Below are positions 25,397-34,164 of a stretch of 64,000 nt of DNA, piece after piece. The stretch is taken from contig NZ_LSLK01000072.1 of the NCBI RefSeq assembly GCF_002257705.1, positions 1 through 64,000 of the forward strand, given 5' to 3'. Numbering within the stretch: the first letter of the stretch is position 1; every line of letters starts with the position of its first letter. A program made the position numbers and the translations under genes. Source of the stretch: Sporomusa silvacetica DSM 10669 (GTDB taxonomy: Bacteria; Bacillota; Negativicutes; Sporomusales; Sporomusaceae). The notes below the pieces were generated by a model, which searched no databases, had not been told where the DNA came from, and was given only the letters and a program-made list of their open reading frames with translations.

Positions 25397-26577
25397 TATG
25401 CTAACCCCCCCAATACATTTGATACCATCTGTACATCTTTATCCCCACGTCCAGACAAACAGACAACAATCGCATCTGATATTTCGGTCTTGGGCATCAA
25501 GTGCTCTAAATAGGCGAGCGCATGGGAGCTTTCCATTGCCGGAATAATGCCTTCCACCTGTGACAGCCGTTGAAAGGCGGCTAACGCTTCTTTGTCCGTA
25601 ACTGCCGTATATTGTACCTTCCCGGCATCCTTGAAAAAGGAATGTTCCGGCCCGACACCAGGGTAATCTAGGCCAGCTGAGATCGAATAAGCCGGAATTA
25701 CCTGACCATCACTATCTTGGCGCAAATAACTTAAAGCGCCGTGAAGTACTCCTGGTTTTCCATGAGTCAACGATGCCGCGTGTTCGTTGGTATTTAACCC
25801 TTTGCCGGCAGCTTCAACACCGATTTTGATGACTGAGGTATTATCCCTGAACTGATAAAAGATTCCCATGGCATTACTGCCGCCGCCAACACAGGCTACT
25901 ATATATTTTAGATTTTCACTTTTTTCGGCAATCTGCGCTACCAGTTCCTGACCGATAATTGCTTGAAAATCCCTGACAATCATCGGATACGGATGTGGCC
26001 CGGCTACAGTACCAATGATATAATGCGTATCCCGAATATTGGTAACCCAGTATCTGATAGCTTCCGTGGTTGCGTCCTTTAAGGTTCCGGTGCCGCTTGT
26101 GACAGGTATAACCTTAGTTCCGAGCAGCCTCATCCGAAAAACATTCAGAGCCTGCCGTTCCATGTCTTCCTCGCCCATGAATACGCAGCATTCCATTCCA
26201 AACAATGCGGCCACCGTAGCACAAGCCACCCCATGCTGCCCAGCTCCGGTCTCAGCCACAATGCGTTTTTTCCCCATGCGCCGCGCCAACAGCGCCTGAC
26301 CGATCGCATTATTAATCTTGTGAGCACCAGTGTGCAGCAAGTCTTCCCGTTTTAAATAAATTTTCCCCTTCCCGTAATGCTTGGTTAAATTATCGGCAAA
26401 ATAGAGTTTGGTCGGTCTGCCGGCATATTCCTTAAAATAAAATTCTACCTCTGCCTTAAAACCTGGATCGTCTTTTAATTTGCGGTAATTATCATCAAGT
26501 TCAATCAGCGCCGGCATAACTGTTTCCGGCACAAACTGACCTCCATATTGTCCAAACCTTCCCTTTTCATTAGGCAT
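25396..26577 (-). CDS. trpB: tryptophan synthase beta subunit
   Basis: A 393-residue PLP enzyme condensing indole and serine to tryptophan. The PLP Lys is in HTGAHKINN, the family signature is LKREDLLHTGAHKINNA, and phosphate-binding GGGSNA is present (CVGGGSNAMG). The N-terminal GRFGQYGGQFVPETVMPAL is classic TrpB1. The ATG at 26577 has GAGGAGAGG upstream; the gap to trpC is 16 bases. Confidence 0.97.
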   Translation of the reverse strand: MPNEKGRFGQYGGQFVPETVMPALIELDDNYRKLKDDPGFKAEVEFYFKEYAGRPTKLYFADNLTKHYGKGKIYLKREDLLHTGAHKINNAIGQALLARRMGKKRIVAETGAGQHGVACATVAALFGMECCVFMGEEDMERQALNVFRMRLLGTKVIPVTSGTGTLKDATTEAIRYWVTNIRDTHYIIGTVAGPHPYPMIVRDFQAIIGQELVAQIAEKSENLKYIVACVGGGSNAMGIFYQFRDNTSVIKIGVEAAGKGLNTNEHAASLTHGKPGVLHGALSYLRQDSDGQVIPAYSISAGLDYPGVGPEHSFFKDAGKVQYTAVTDKEALAAFQRLSQVEGIIPAMESSHALAYLEHLMPKTEISDAIVVCLSGRGDKDVQMVSNVLGGLA

Positions 26578-26593
26578 TGTAACCTCTCCTCTC

Positions 26594-27364
26594 TTATTTT
26601 GAACCGCTTAACGCCAATTCACGTGTCATAGCAGCCACATCATTGGCTATAACCAAACTTTCACCAACCAGAATACCCTTTACACCTGCCGTTTTTAACT
26701 TTTGGGCATCTTCCCCGTTTTTAATACCGCTTTCACTGATAACCACGTGGTCTGGCTCGCAATGATTCAACAGCGTGAAGGTCTGGGCAATATTAGTTGT
26801 AAATGTCTGCAAATCCCGGTTGTTGATTCCTATTAGTTTGGCCTCAGTTTGCTGCACCCGGATAAGTTCTGCCAAGGTATGCACTTCTACTAAACAGTCC
26901 ATTCCTAACTCCCTGGTAATTTGCAAAAAGCGCACCAACTCAGCATCTGATAAAATCGCGGCAATTAGCAGTACAGCATCAGCTCCGGCTGCTCTGGCTG
27001 TATACAGCTGATATTCATCAATGATAAATTCCTTGCACAATATCGGCAGGTCTACTGCTGCTTTTACTTTGACAATATCGCCGATATGGCCGCGAAATGC
27101 AGCATTGGTATGCACCGATAGGGCGGTAGCGCCATGATTGGCATAAATCTGCGCCAATTCAAGCACTGTGTACTTATTACACAATGTCCCTTTGGCTGGC
27201 GAAGCCAGCTTGCACTCGGCAATTAATGCCCATTTGGTTTTTTTGATTGCAGCACTAAAAGCAAAGCTGCCTGATACTACCTGACTATCTATTACCGCAA
27301 GCGGTTCATCCATTTTGGCTGCCGCAACCGCCAGTCTTGTCTGCACTACAATTTTATCTAACAT
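26594..27364 (-). CDS. trpC: indole-3-glycerol phosphate synthase
   Basis: A 256-residue TIM barrel converting CdRP to indole-glycerol phosphate. Visible: IAECKLASPAKG (the family IAE-x-K-x-x-SPSKG with an Ala), LPILCKEFIID, VHTLAELIRV, IGINNRDL and VISESGI. The start is the ATG at 27364, overlapping the trpF end by 11 bases. The Ala in place of the second Ser of SPSKG is a small departure. Confidence 0.94.
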   Translation of the reverse strand: MLDKIVVQTRLAVAAAKMDEPLAVIDSQVVSGSFAFSAAIKKTKWALIAECKLASPAKGTLCNKYTVLELAQIYANHGATALSVHTNAAFRGHIGDIVKVKAAVDLPILCKEFIIDEYQLYTARAAGADAVLLIAAILSDAELVRFLQITRELGMDCLVEVHTLAELIRVQQTEAKLIGINNRDLQTFTTNIAQTFTLLNHCEPDHVVISESGIKNGEDAQKLKTAGVKGILVGESLVIANDVAAMTRELALSGSK

Positions 27365-27983
27365 GCTGCACCTCGGTTTCTCGGACAGCGGCAATGAACC
27401 GCTCTATTTTTGCTATATCCTTAACCCCGTTGGTTTCAACACCGCCAGATACATCGACCCCATCCGGTTTAAGGACCTGAATGGCCTCAGCCACATTGTC
27501 TGGTGTTAAACCGCCAGCTGCCAATAGTGGCCTTGGCGCTTGCTGCACCAGTACCTGGGCTTGCTGCCAATCAAAAGCGATCCCTGTTCCGCCCTGCTGT
27601 CCGACGCTAAAGCTGTCAAACAAAGTCCAGGCCGGCTGATAACCAGTAAATGCCGTTACACTAAATTCGGGGCTGATGCGGAAGGCTTTTATAACCGGGT
27701 AACCAACCTGACAACAATACTCCGGTGATTCATCGCCATGGAGTTGAACATAGTCTAGCTGGCACTCCCGCGCCACCGACTGTACCTCACTTAGTGGTGC
27801 ATTGACAAATACACCTACTTTTTTAATGCCTGGAACCTGGCGGGAAATTTTTCGCGCCTGTTCTAGCGTTATACGTCGCTTGCTGCTTGCAAATACCATA
27901 CCCAGCAAATCAGCGCCAAACTCCTTGGCAGCCAGTGCTGCTTCCAGGGTGCTGATGCCGCAAATTTTTATAATAATGGTCAT
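27354..27983 (-). CDS. trpF: phosphoribosylanthranilate isomerase
   Basis: A 209-residue TIM barrel for the Amadori rearrangement of PRA to CdRP. The catalytic Cys is in KICGIST near the start, and the Asp and glycines are in LAAGGLTPDNV and GVDVSGGVET. It precedes trpC here, the reverse of the common C-F order, and its end overlaps the trpC start. Confidence 0.95.
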   Translation of the reverse strand: MTIIIKICGISTLEAALAAKEFGADLLGMVFASSKRRITLEQARKISRQVPGIKKVGVFVNAPLSEVQSVARECQLDYVQLHGDESPEYCCQVGYPVIKAFRISPEFSVTAFTGYQPAWTLFDSFSVGQQGGTGIAFDWQQAQVLVQQAPRPLLAAGGLTPDNVAEAIQVLKPDGVDVSGGVETNGVKDIAKIERFIAAVRETEVQHVR

Positions 27984-27994
27984 TCGCCCCTATC

Positions 27995-29008
27995 CTAGTA
28001 GTTTTGCGTAAACTGTTGCAGCGCTTCCAGCTTGGTATAAGCACTACCGCTGTCAATGCTTTTAGCTGCCAATTCAATTCCTTCCCCAATATCGCCTGCT
28101 GCATCGGCGACAACCAGTGCAGCAGCAGCATTCAGCAACACAATATCCCGTTTAAATCCTTGCTCACCCTTAAGCAGTCTGATGATAATCTGCGCATTTT
28201 CTTCGATAGTGCCACCTTGATAATCGGCCAAAGTGCATCGCGTAAAGCCATAGGCTTCTGGTTCAATTACATAAGAACGAATTTCCTCACCGCGTACTTC
28301 GGCAACTTGGGTTGGTGAAGCTGTTGATATTTCATCAAGCCCATCAAGACTATGCACAACCATGGCGCTTGTTACCCCCAATTCAGCAAGCGCATGAGCC
28401 ACCTTGGTAGTCAACGCCTGATCATACACACCAATAAGCTGACAGTTTGCGCCTGCCGGGTTAGTCAGCGGACCAAGCAAATTAAATACAGTGCGAAAAC
28501 CAAGTTCTTTACGTGGTTTTACAGCATACTTCATGGCCTGGTGAAAACTAGGAGCAAAGATAAAGCCAACACCAATCGTGTCAATAGCCTCAGACACACC
28601 CTCAGGCGGTAATTCCAGCTTTATTCCTAAGGCATTCAGCACATCGGCGCTGCCACAGGAGCTGGACACGCCTCGGTTACCATGTTTAGCTACATTAAGC
28701 CCGGCTCCGGCCAAAACAAAAGCAGATGCTGTTGAAATATTGAATGTTCCCTGCCTGTCACCACCAGTGCCGCAGGTATCAATTAGTTTTTTTGAACTGC
28801 ATTCTACCTTAAGCGCCTGACTACGCATACTTTCAGCAAAACCGGCAACCTCCAAACTGGTTTCCCCTTTCATGCGCATAGCTGTTAAAAAAGCACCGAT
28901 TTGCGCTTCGCTAGCCTGCCCGGACATGATTACCTGCATAGCCGCTCTGGCTTCCTCCCGCGAGAGGTCTTGACCAGCAATTGCCTGTGAAAGATAGTCT
29001 TTTAACAT
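27995..29008 (-). CDS. trpD: anthranilate phosphoribosyltransferase
   Basis: A 337-residue enzyme joining anthranilate to PRPP. The PRPP motif is DTCGTGGD, with KHGNRGVSSSCGSADVLNALG and the metal-binding DGLDEIS. The start is the ATG at 29008 with GGAGG 8 bases upstream; a palindromic repeat copy ends only a few bases before this site. It is the first gene of the operon, under the tandem T-box. Confidence 0.96.
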   Translation of the reverse strand: MLKDYLSQAIAGQDLSREEARAAMQVIMSGQASEAQIGAFLTAMRMKGETSLEVAGFAESMRSQALKVECSSKKLIDTCGTGGDRQGTFNISTASAFVLAGAGLNVAKHGNRGVSSSCGSADVLNALGIKLELPPEGVSEAIDTIGVGFIFAPSFHQAMKYAVKPRKELGFRTVFNLLGPLTNPAGANCQLIGVYDQALTTKVAHALAELGVTSAMVVHSLDGLDEISTASPTQVAEVRGEEIRSYVIEPEAYGFTRCTLADYQGGTIEENAQIIIRLLKGEQGFKRDIVLLNAAAALVVADAAGDIGEGIELAAKSIDSGSAYTKLEALQQFTQNY

Positions 29009-29024
29009 ATCGTTAACCTCCTTC

Positions 29025-29120
29025 AATAAGATAAGACTTGGCTTGTGCCAAGTCCGTTAGGACGCCGGCAGAAGCCTTAGTCGTTCAATCCAGGGAAAGT
29101 TAACCTTTCCATCTGGATAA
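29025..29120 (+). repeat. intergenic palindromic repeat, copy D, inside the trp leader
   Basis: Complete element between the second T-box terminator and the trpD ribosome site (AATAAGATAAGACTTGGC to CTGGATAA, forward reading). One base differs in the central module (TCCGTTAGGAC). It will be present in the trp mRNA whenever the T-box allows readthrough. Confidence 0.9.
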
Positions 29121-29475
29121 AAAAAGAACCATTTCGCCGTAAAAGGGGCGAAATGGTTCGCGGTACCACCCTAAATTGGAAAGTGCAGGCGGAAAATAAA
29201 AAGACCATTTCACCCCAGGGGCGAAATGGTCGCGATACCACCCTATTTGAAAAGCCTAACACTTTCCCTTATTCAGGTACGGGATATAATGCATCCGATA
29301 CCCTAGCCTGCTAACGGTGGCATCCGGCCCAGCCTACTTGCATTTGCGTTTGGTGGGCAGCTCACAGGTCCATTCCATATGCTCTCAAGGCCGGTCATCA
29401 CACCTCCGGAAAATCCGGTCACCAGCTCGCTGAACTAAAGTGTACACATGTACTCGTCCTGCTCACAGCTATTTA
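29119..29475 (-). promoter_or_regulatory. tandem T-box leader (Trp specifier) of the trp operon
   Basis: On the minus strand a single stem I region with specifier TGG (Trp, forward 29370-29372) in the context codon-ACC-TGTGAG is followed by two successive antiterminator/terminator units. Unit 1: core GGTGGTATCGCG (about 29231-29243) and terminator GACCATTTC.../...GAAATGGTC with five T (29196-29231). Unit 2: core GGTGGTACCGCG (29159-29171) and terminator GAACCATTTCGCC/GGCGAAATGGTTC with seven T (29119-29159). Partially duplicated T-boxes are known for trp genes in Firmicutes; two gates in series should tighten control. Confidence 0.9.
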
Positions 29476-29495
29476 CAGTATGTAAATTTAAAGTT

Positions 29496-29524
29496 ATTAT
29501 AGCGTATCATTTTTGTCTTGTCAA
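29496..29524 (-). promoter_or_regulatory. sigma-70 promoter of the trp operon
   Basis: Consensus TTGACA (29519-29524) and consensus TATAAT (29496-29501) with a 17-base spacer, on the minus strand. The -35 box overlaps the last codons of the upstream CdaR-like gene. Confidence 0.85.
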
Positions 29525-30696
29525 GACCATTTTTTAAACAATATCTTGCATAACATGGCGTGATTTAAGGATTGATTTGGGCACAATCCAGTCAATTCTT
29601 TTAATTTTTCCAATCTAAACACCAGGGTGTTGCGATGGATAAACAATGCCTTAGCTGTACTGGATACGTTAAGATTATTAGCAAGCAGAGTAGTTACTGT
29701 ATTTGGCATATCGTACTTGAAATCAAGCTTATTTTGTATAATTTCTTTTAATTTCCTTAACGCTAAACAAGAGTGAAGGGCACCCGGCTCGCTTAGCAAA
29801 TAAGAAACAAGCGTATCAAACTCATAAATTGATACAACATTTAGGTCTGCAGTGCGGCTTTTTTGTGAAAACATTGCTTCCTTGTGAGATTCGCGCAACT
29901 CTGATGCTGTGCTTGTAAAACTTCCCAAGCCAATACATAACCCCGAATAACGGTGGTCACAGTCAATGATCTTAAGTACATCTGAGCCCCATTGACAATA
30001 ATCAGTAACTGGAGTACTTAGCGGAAAGTGTTTTAAAATAATTAATTCGTCTTCTGTAAAAACAAATAGATCTTTGTGGTCAATAACTGTAGACGATTTG
30101 ATTAGTTGCGTTATGGTCTCCCGTGTTCTGGTAGTCACAAGATCATGGGCCCCATATTGATTAAGCGCCGCTTGCAAAACTGAGCCAATTGGAATAATGG
30201 CAACTACCCGCGGTAAAGTTAGATCGAATCGCAATAATTTGGCTATTTTTGTTATTTGCATATAATTATCCTGATAATGGTCTGCAATCAGCAATTGCAA
30301 GAACTGCTCCCGCAGCTGCAGGTTTGCTCGGTACTCTTCAGCAAGACTTTCCCGCTCCAGTAGCAGCTCGGTAACCATCTTCACTATTTTTGTGGTATTT
30401 CTGACTAAGTCAGGATGCCCGGAAACACCCACTACGCCAACTATTTGATTGCCTAATACAATCGGCCAGTTTAGCCCAGGCATTGCACCGGGAAAGCGTT
30501 CTAGATCCTCGGGAAAGATTTCGATTTCAGTGCTGCTTTGGATAACATCAATTGCCCCCTGGTGATACGTATTAAGCCTCTCTTTTTGCCCTGAGCCGAT
30601 AATTAAGCCTGAGTTGTCCATAATATTTATATTCTGATATACCAACGGCATTATATTGTCTACGATATGCTGAGCTAGCTCTGCTTTGATAATCAT
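29521..30696 (-). CDS. CdaR-like (sugar diacid) transcriptional regulator
   Basis: A 391-residue regulator. An N-terminal diacid-recognition domain (AELAQHIVDNIMPLVYQNINIMD, then LNWPIVLGNQIVGVVGVSGHP) is followed by a central GGDEF-like spacer and a C-terminal PucR-type helix-turn-helix (NNLNVSSTAKALFIHRNTLVFRLEKLKELTG). CdaR activates glucarate, galactarate and glycerate use. It is divergent from a glycerate kinase, the standard partner, so glycerate is the likely signal. AGGAGG-type site before the ATG. Confidence 0.9.
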   Translation of the reverse strand: MIIKAELAQHIVDNIMPLVYQNINIMDNSGLIIGSGQKERLNTYHQGAIDVIQSSTEIEIFPEDLERFPGAMPGLNWPIVLGNQIVGVVGVSGHPDLVRNTTKIVKMVTELLLERESLAEEYRANLQLREQFLQLLIADHYQDNYMQITKIAKLLRFDLTLPRVVAIIPIGSVLQAALNQYGAHDLVTTRTRETITQLIKSSTVIDHKDLFVFTEDELIILKHFPLSTPVTDYCQWGSDVLKIIDCDHRYSGLCIGLGSFTSTASELRESHKEAMFSQKSRTADLNVVSIYEFDTLVSYLLSEPGALHSCLALRKLKEIIQNKLDFKYDMPNTVTTLLANNLNVSSTAKALFIHRNTLVFRLEKLKELTGLCPNQSLNHAMLCKILFKKWS

Positions 30697-30833
30697 GATC
30701 TTGGCCTCCAGCTAGTTATACTGTCTATATTATACATAAATAATCCAGTATCAGCGACTACTTATTCACTTTATTGTGCAAAATAACTAGTCATTGCCGT
30801 TTTTGCCGCTATACTGTTAGTAATTTTCGATAA

Positions 30834-30862
30834 TTGAACCTACTTCCCTTTGCTAGTACAAT
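30834..30862 (+). promoter_or_regulatory. candidate promoter of glycerate kinase
   Basis: TTGAAC and TACAAT with a 17-base spacer, about 48 bases ahead of the start codon, in the divergent region shared with the CdaR-like gene. Confidence 0.6.
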
Positions 30863-30909
30863 GAGAGTAAGCATAATGTTATTCTTATCTGAGGATGTGA
30901 TGGTAGAAA

Positions 30910-32052
30910 ATGCGTATTGTTGTAGCACCAGACTCCTATAAGGGCAGCCTATCTGCTGTAGCTGTGGCTGCAGCTATGGAACAGGGAATCCTTGCGGTTT
31001 TTCCCAGCGCTAAAATACATAAAGTTCCAATAGCCGACGGTGGCGAAGGAACGGTCGAAGCCTTAGTAACGGCCACAAACGGTCATATCATCCAGCAGGA
31101 TGTCCTAGGTCCCTTAGGTGAACCGCAAAAAGCGTACTGGGGTCTATTAGGAGATGGCAAGACTGCTGTCATTGAAATGGCTGCTGCTTCCGGTCTTCCT
31201 CTTGTTCCCAAAGCCAAACGCAACCCCAGGCTAGCTACCACTTTTGGTACAGGTCAACTAATGAAAGCCGCTCTCGATCAGGGTATCTTAAAAATTATTA
31301 TTGGTATTGGGGGCAGTGCAACCAATGATGGCGGAGTCGGTATGGCACAGGCGTTAGGGGCCAAATTCTATGATGAGTCAGGCAATGAACTGCCTTATGG
31401 CGGCGCAGCTCTAGCTAAGCTTGCCAGCATTGACCTCTCAGGCCTAGATATCAGATTAAAAGCGGCTTCTATTTTAGTAGCCTGTGATGTTGACAATCCA
31501 TTATGCGGCCCCCAGGGAGCCTCGGCAGTATATGGACCACAAAAAGGGGCTACGCCGGAAATAGTAGCCGAATTGGATGCTGCCCTCAGGCAATTTGCCG
31601 TTGTCGCCAAAACAGCCACCAACAAGGATGTAGCCGATTTACCAGGCGCCGGTGCTGCCGGCGGCTTAGGCGCCGGGCTATTGTTCTTTACAAATGCCCA
31701 GCTTAGACCAGGAGTAGAAATTGTCCTCGAAACTACAGGCTTTGCCGACATTGTTAAAGAAGCCTGTCTTGTCATTACCGGTGAAGGCAATACGGATTTT
31801 CAGACAGCCTTTGGCAAGGCTCCTGTCGGCGTAGCCAAAATTGCCAGGCAGTTTGCCGTTCCCACTGTTTGCCTGTCAGGCGGCCTTGGCAAAGATCACG
31901 AACAAGTACTGCAGCACGGTATCGACGGGGTAATGAGTATTGTTCCCCATCCCATGTCACTTGAAGAATGCATAAACTCTGCAGCAGCACTTATTGAAGC
32001 CGCAACTGCCAGATTATGCCGATTAATTAGTATCGGTATTACTTTAAAGTAA
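30910..32052 (+). CDS. glycerate 2-kinase (GlxK/GarK family)
   Basis: A 380-residue glycerate kinase of the GarK/GlxK family, ATP + glycerate to 2-phosphoglycerate. Visible: VVAPDSYKGSLSAVAVA at the N-terminus, VPIADGGEGTVEAL, GIGGSATNDGGVGMAQALG and ITGEGNTDFQTAFGKAPVGVA. Length is normal. It feeds glycerate into glycolysis, upstream of the pyruvate kinase step. Regulation by the divergent CdaR-like gene is likely. Single gene, with a hairpin terminator 50 bases behind. Confidence 0.94.
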   Translation: MRIVVAPDSYKGSLSAVAVAAAMEQGILAVFPSAKIHKVPIADGGEGTVEALVTATNGHIIQQDVLGPLGEPQKAYWGLLGDGKTAVIEMAAASGLPLVPKAKRNPRLATTFGTGQLMKAALDQGILKIIIGIGGSATNDGGVGMAQALGAKFYDESGNELPYGGAALAKLASIDLSGLDIRLKAASILVACDVDNPLCGPQGASAVYGPQKGATPEIVAELDAALRQFAVVAKTATNKDVADLPGAGAAGGLGAGLLFFTNAQLRPGVEIVLETTGFADIVKEACLVITGEGNTDFQTAFGKAPVGVAKIARQFAVPTVCLSGGLGKDHEQVLQHGIDGVMSIVPHPMSLEECINSAAALIEAATARLCRLISIGITLK

Positions 32053-32097
32053 TGCTAATTTTTTTCAACATGTTACACTAGTGGTAGTAACTAGGGC

Positions 32098-32135
32098 AAC
32101 GGGGGTGATCTGAAATCAGCAGGTCGCCCCTCTTT
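32098..32135 (+). terminator. probable terminator after glycerate kinase
   Basis: GGGG-TGA-x-CTG-aaat-CAG...TCGCCCC folds into an imperfect stem followed by TCTTTTAT, immediately before repeat copy E. Confidence 0.55.
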
Positions 32136-32290
32136 TATCCAGAGGGAAAGTATAAAACTTTCCCTGGATTGAACGACTAAGGCTTCTGCCGGCGACGCGC
32201 CCGGATGGCGCTAGTGCCGATTTGCGCCATGGATGGCATAGCAATTCGGCCGTCCTGAGGGACTTGGCACAAGCCAAGTCTTTTCTTATC
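32135..32290 (-). repeat. intergenic palindromic repeat, copy E, with about 60 extra bases
   Basis: Read on the minus strand it has the usual left half (AAGACTTGGCTTGTGCCAAG, TCC-GGAC), then about 60 bases not found in the other copies (around 32194-32253), then the right half with TCGTTCAATCCAGG and the AAAGT hairpin. The extra piece is itself partly palindromic (GCCGA...TCGGC). Confidence 0.8.
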
Positions 32291-32487
32291 ATTTTAAACG
32301 CTTGCTTGGTATCATCACATCAATTATTTACATCATACAATAAAATCGATAAAATAATAGTATGTATGATTTTATCTCGCCACTTGTTCACCGAACGTCA
32401 AAAACAAGAAGTTTATTTACAATCCAACCTCGGGTGAAAAAATATGTAATACCTAATTTGTGCGCAAAATATTGGAGGATAGTGATT

Positions 32488-33168
32488 ATGACCAAGCGAT
32501 GCATGAAAAATTTAGATATCTTTTCCGCTTTAAGTCACACTGATCGAGAACAGATTGGCGATCTCGCTCTTAAGAAAACCTACCGTAAAAATGAGCTGGT
32601 TTTCACTGAAGGAGTCGAGGCAGACTCGATCTATCTCATTAAATCCGGTAGGGTGAAGCTATATAAGATATCAGAAGATGGTAAGGAATTTACGCTCGAC
32701 TACTTGAAATCTGAAGACATTTTTGGCGAAGTCACTTTTTTCGAGAACGCTGTGCATACCATGAATGCCGTGGCCATGGAAGACACATTTATATGCTGTT
32801 GCACTAAGGAACTCTTTGTCAAGCTCTTAAGCAACCCCCAAACGGCGCTCAAAATTGTCCAATATCTGGGCAAAAAAATGAATGCGTATACTGAGCACAT
32901 GTCCCACACCGCCTTTAAAGACGTAAAAGGCAGGGTGCTAGGTGTGCTTTGCCGATTGGCGGAGAGCTACGGGAGACCAACCGGTGCCGGACTTACCATA
33001 GCACTGGATCTCACACATCAGGATATCGGTAGCCTTGTCAACGCCTCTCGAGTTATGGTGACAAATGTGTTAGGTGAATTACGCAAAGAGCATCTGGTTC
33101 ATATTGATGGTCATCGTATTACCTTGCCTACTGAAAGCATTACGATGCATCAGAATCGGGACATTTAG
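32488..33168 (+). CDS. Crp/Fnr-family transcriptional regulator
   Basis: A 226-residue Crp/Fnr regulator: cyclic-nucleotide-binding-like beta barrel (about 15-125; GVEADSIYLIKSGRVKLYKIS, SEDIFGEVTFF) and a C-terminal winged helix (LTHQDIGSLVNASRVMVTNVLGELRKE). There are Cys residues at position 5 and a CCC cluster in ETFICCCTKELF, but not the N-terminal four-Cys pattern of Fnr, so oxygen sensing by an Fe-S cluster is not indicated. The start is the ATG at 32488 (GGAGG at 32474). Single gene with a strong terminator. Target genes unknown. Confidence 0.9.
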   Translation: MTKRCMKNLDIFSALSHTDREQIGDLALKKTYRKNELVFTEGVEADSIYLIKSGRVKLYKISEDGKEFTLDYLKSEDIFGEVTFFENAVHTMNAVAMEDTFICCCTKELFVKLLSNPQTALKIVQYLGKKMNAYTEHMSHTAFKDVKGRVLGVLCRLAESYGRPTGAGLTIALDLTHQDIGSLVNASRVMVTNVLGELRKEHLVHIDGHRITLPTESITMHQNRDI

Positions 33169-33202
33169 GAAAATTATTAGTCTGGTTTATAATCTTTTAA
33201 TA

Positions 33203-33247
33203 GAAACATGCCCCTGCTGCTGTAGCAGGGGCATGTTTCTATTTTTG
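33203..33247 (+). terminator. strong terminator after the Crp/Fnr gene
   Basis: GAAACATGCCCCTGCT and AGCAGGGGCATGTTTC form a perfect 16-bp stem with a 5-base loop, followed by TATTTTTG. Confidence 0.9.
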
Positions 33248-33318
33248 TTTGAAGTGAGTTACGCCATCAGCAACTTTCGCAGATTTTCCGTATCGATAGG
33301 AACAATTTCAAAAGATTA

Positions 33319-33990
33319 TTATAAACTAGTAGTTGTCTCTTCCTTTGTAAGTATCTCGGTAATTAATCTGCCCAATCTACTAGCTTCTTCCATTGATGGC
33401 TGATCTTCGAAATTGTTAACACCGGCTTTCGCTACCGTGGCGGTCGGACCTAATAGCATTTTAAGACCAGATATCTCACACGTGTCACCAACACCGCATC
33501 TGATACAAGGCACGTTACCCATGACTTTCACCCCACCGAGATAATTCATTCCTTCCTCCATCATATAGTACATGATGGAATTTTGCCCCATAGAGGCCGC
33601 TTGCGGCAACTCAAGATTTTCTTCTGGCGCTGCGTGTGTAACCACGGAAACAGCTGGTTTACCTTTCATATAGTTCTTTAAATGCCGGTTAGCAAAACAT
33701 CTCTCCATGAAGGCCTTTGTACGTGAATCCAATGATGAGTAAGGCGTCCATCCGCCTATCACAATTGCAGCCGCTTCCCTAGCTTTTTCAATTAGCATAG
33801 GACCATCGTCATCTGTAATTGCGCACTTATTCGTGTATACACATTTCAGACAGTGCATGCAACCAGAGAATTTATAATCGCTCAATTTGATAAACTCTGC
33901 TTCCAATCCTGTTGCATCCAATATTGCCTTGACAGCGCGGTCGGTATTGCTGTTGGAAATAGGTGAACCTGAAACTCCAAGTACTTTCAC
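33319..33990 (-). CDS. NADPH-dependent FMN reductase-like flavodoxin-fold protein with Cys motif
   Basis: A 223-residue flavodoxin-fold protein. The FMN phosphate loop is GVSGSPISNSNTDRAV near the N-terminus. An iron-sulfur-flavoprotein-like cysteine group follows (GCMHCLKCVYTNKCAITDD), and IVIGGWTPYSSL is the second flavin segment. A later pair CIRCGVGDTC adds more Cys. It could be an iron-sulfur flavoprotein that shuttles electrons or reduces small molecules; the precise substrate is unknown. The start is a GTG with AAAGGAGG 8 bases upstream. It stands alone. Confidence 0.82.
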   Translation of the reverse strand: MKVLGVSGSPISNSNTDRAVKAILDATGLEAEFIKLSDYKFSGCMHCLKCVYTNKCAITDDDGPMLIEKAREAAAIVIGGWTPYSSLDSRTKAFMERCFANRHLKNYMKGKPAVSVVTHAAPEENLELPQAASMGQNSIMYYMMEEGMNYLGGVKVMGNVPCIRCGVGDTCEISGLKMLLGPTATVAKAGVNNFEDQPSMEEASRLGRLITEILTKEETTTSL

Positions 33991-34164
33991 TATTTTTGCC
34001 TCCTTTAAATTCTGCTGATCACAACTATGTTGTTAAAAAATATATTATACTAATTTCCTTATTATAGTTGTAAACTGTTTTACACAATCTAAAAAAATGT
34101 GAAGACAGGGATGCTAGGCAGGAGTCTCCCAATTTTTATTGTATATTAACGTTGAGGTGTTTAG

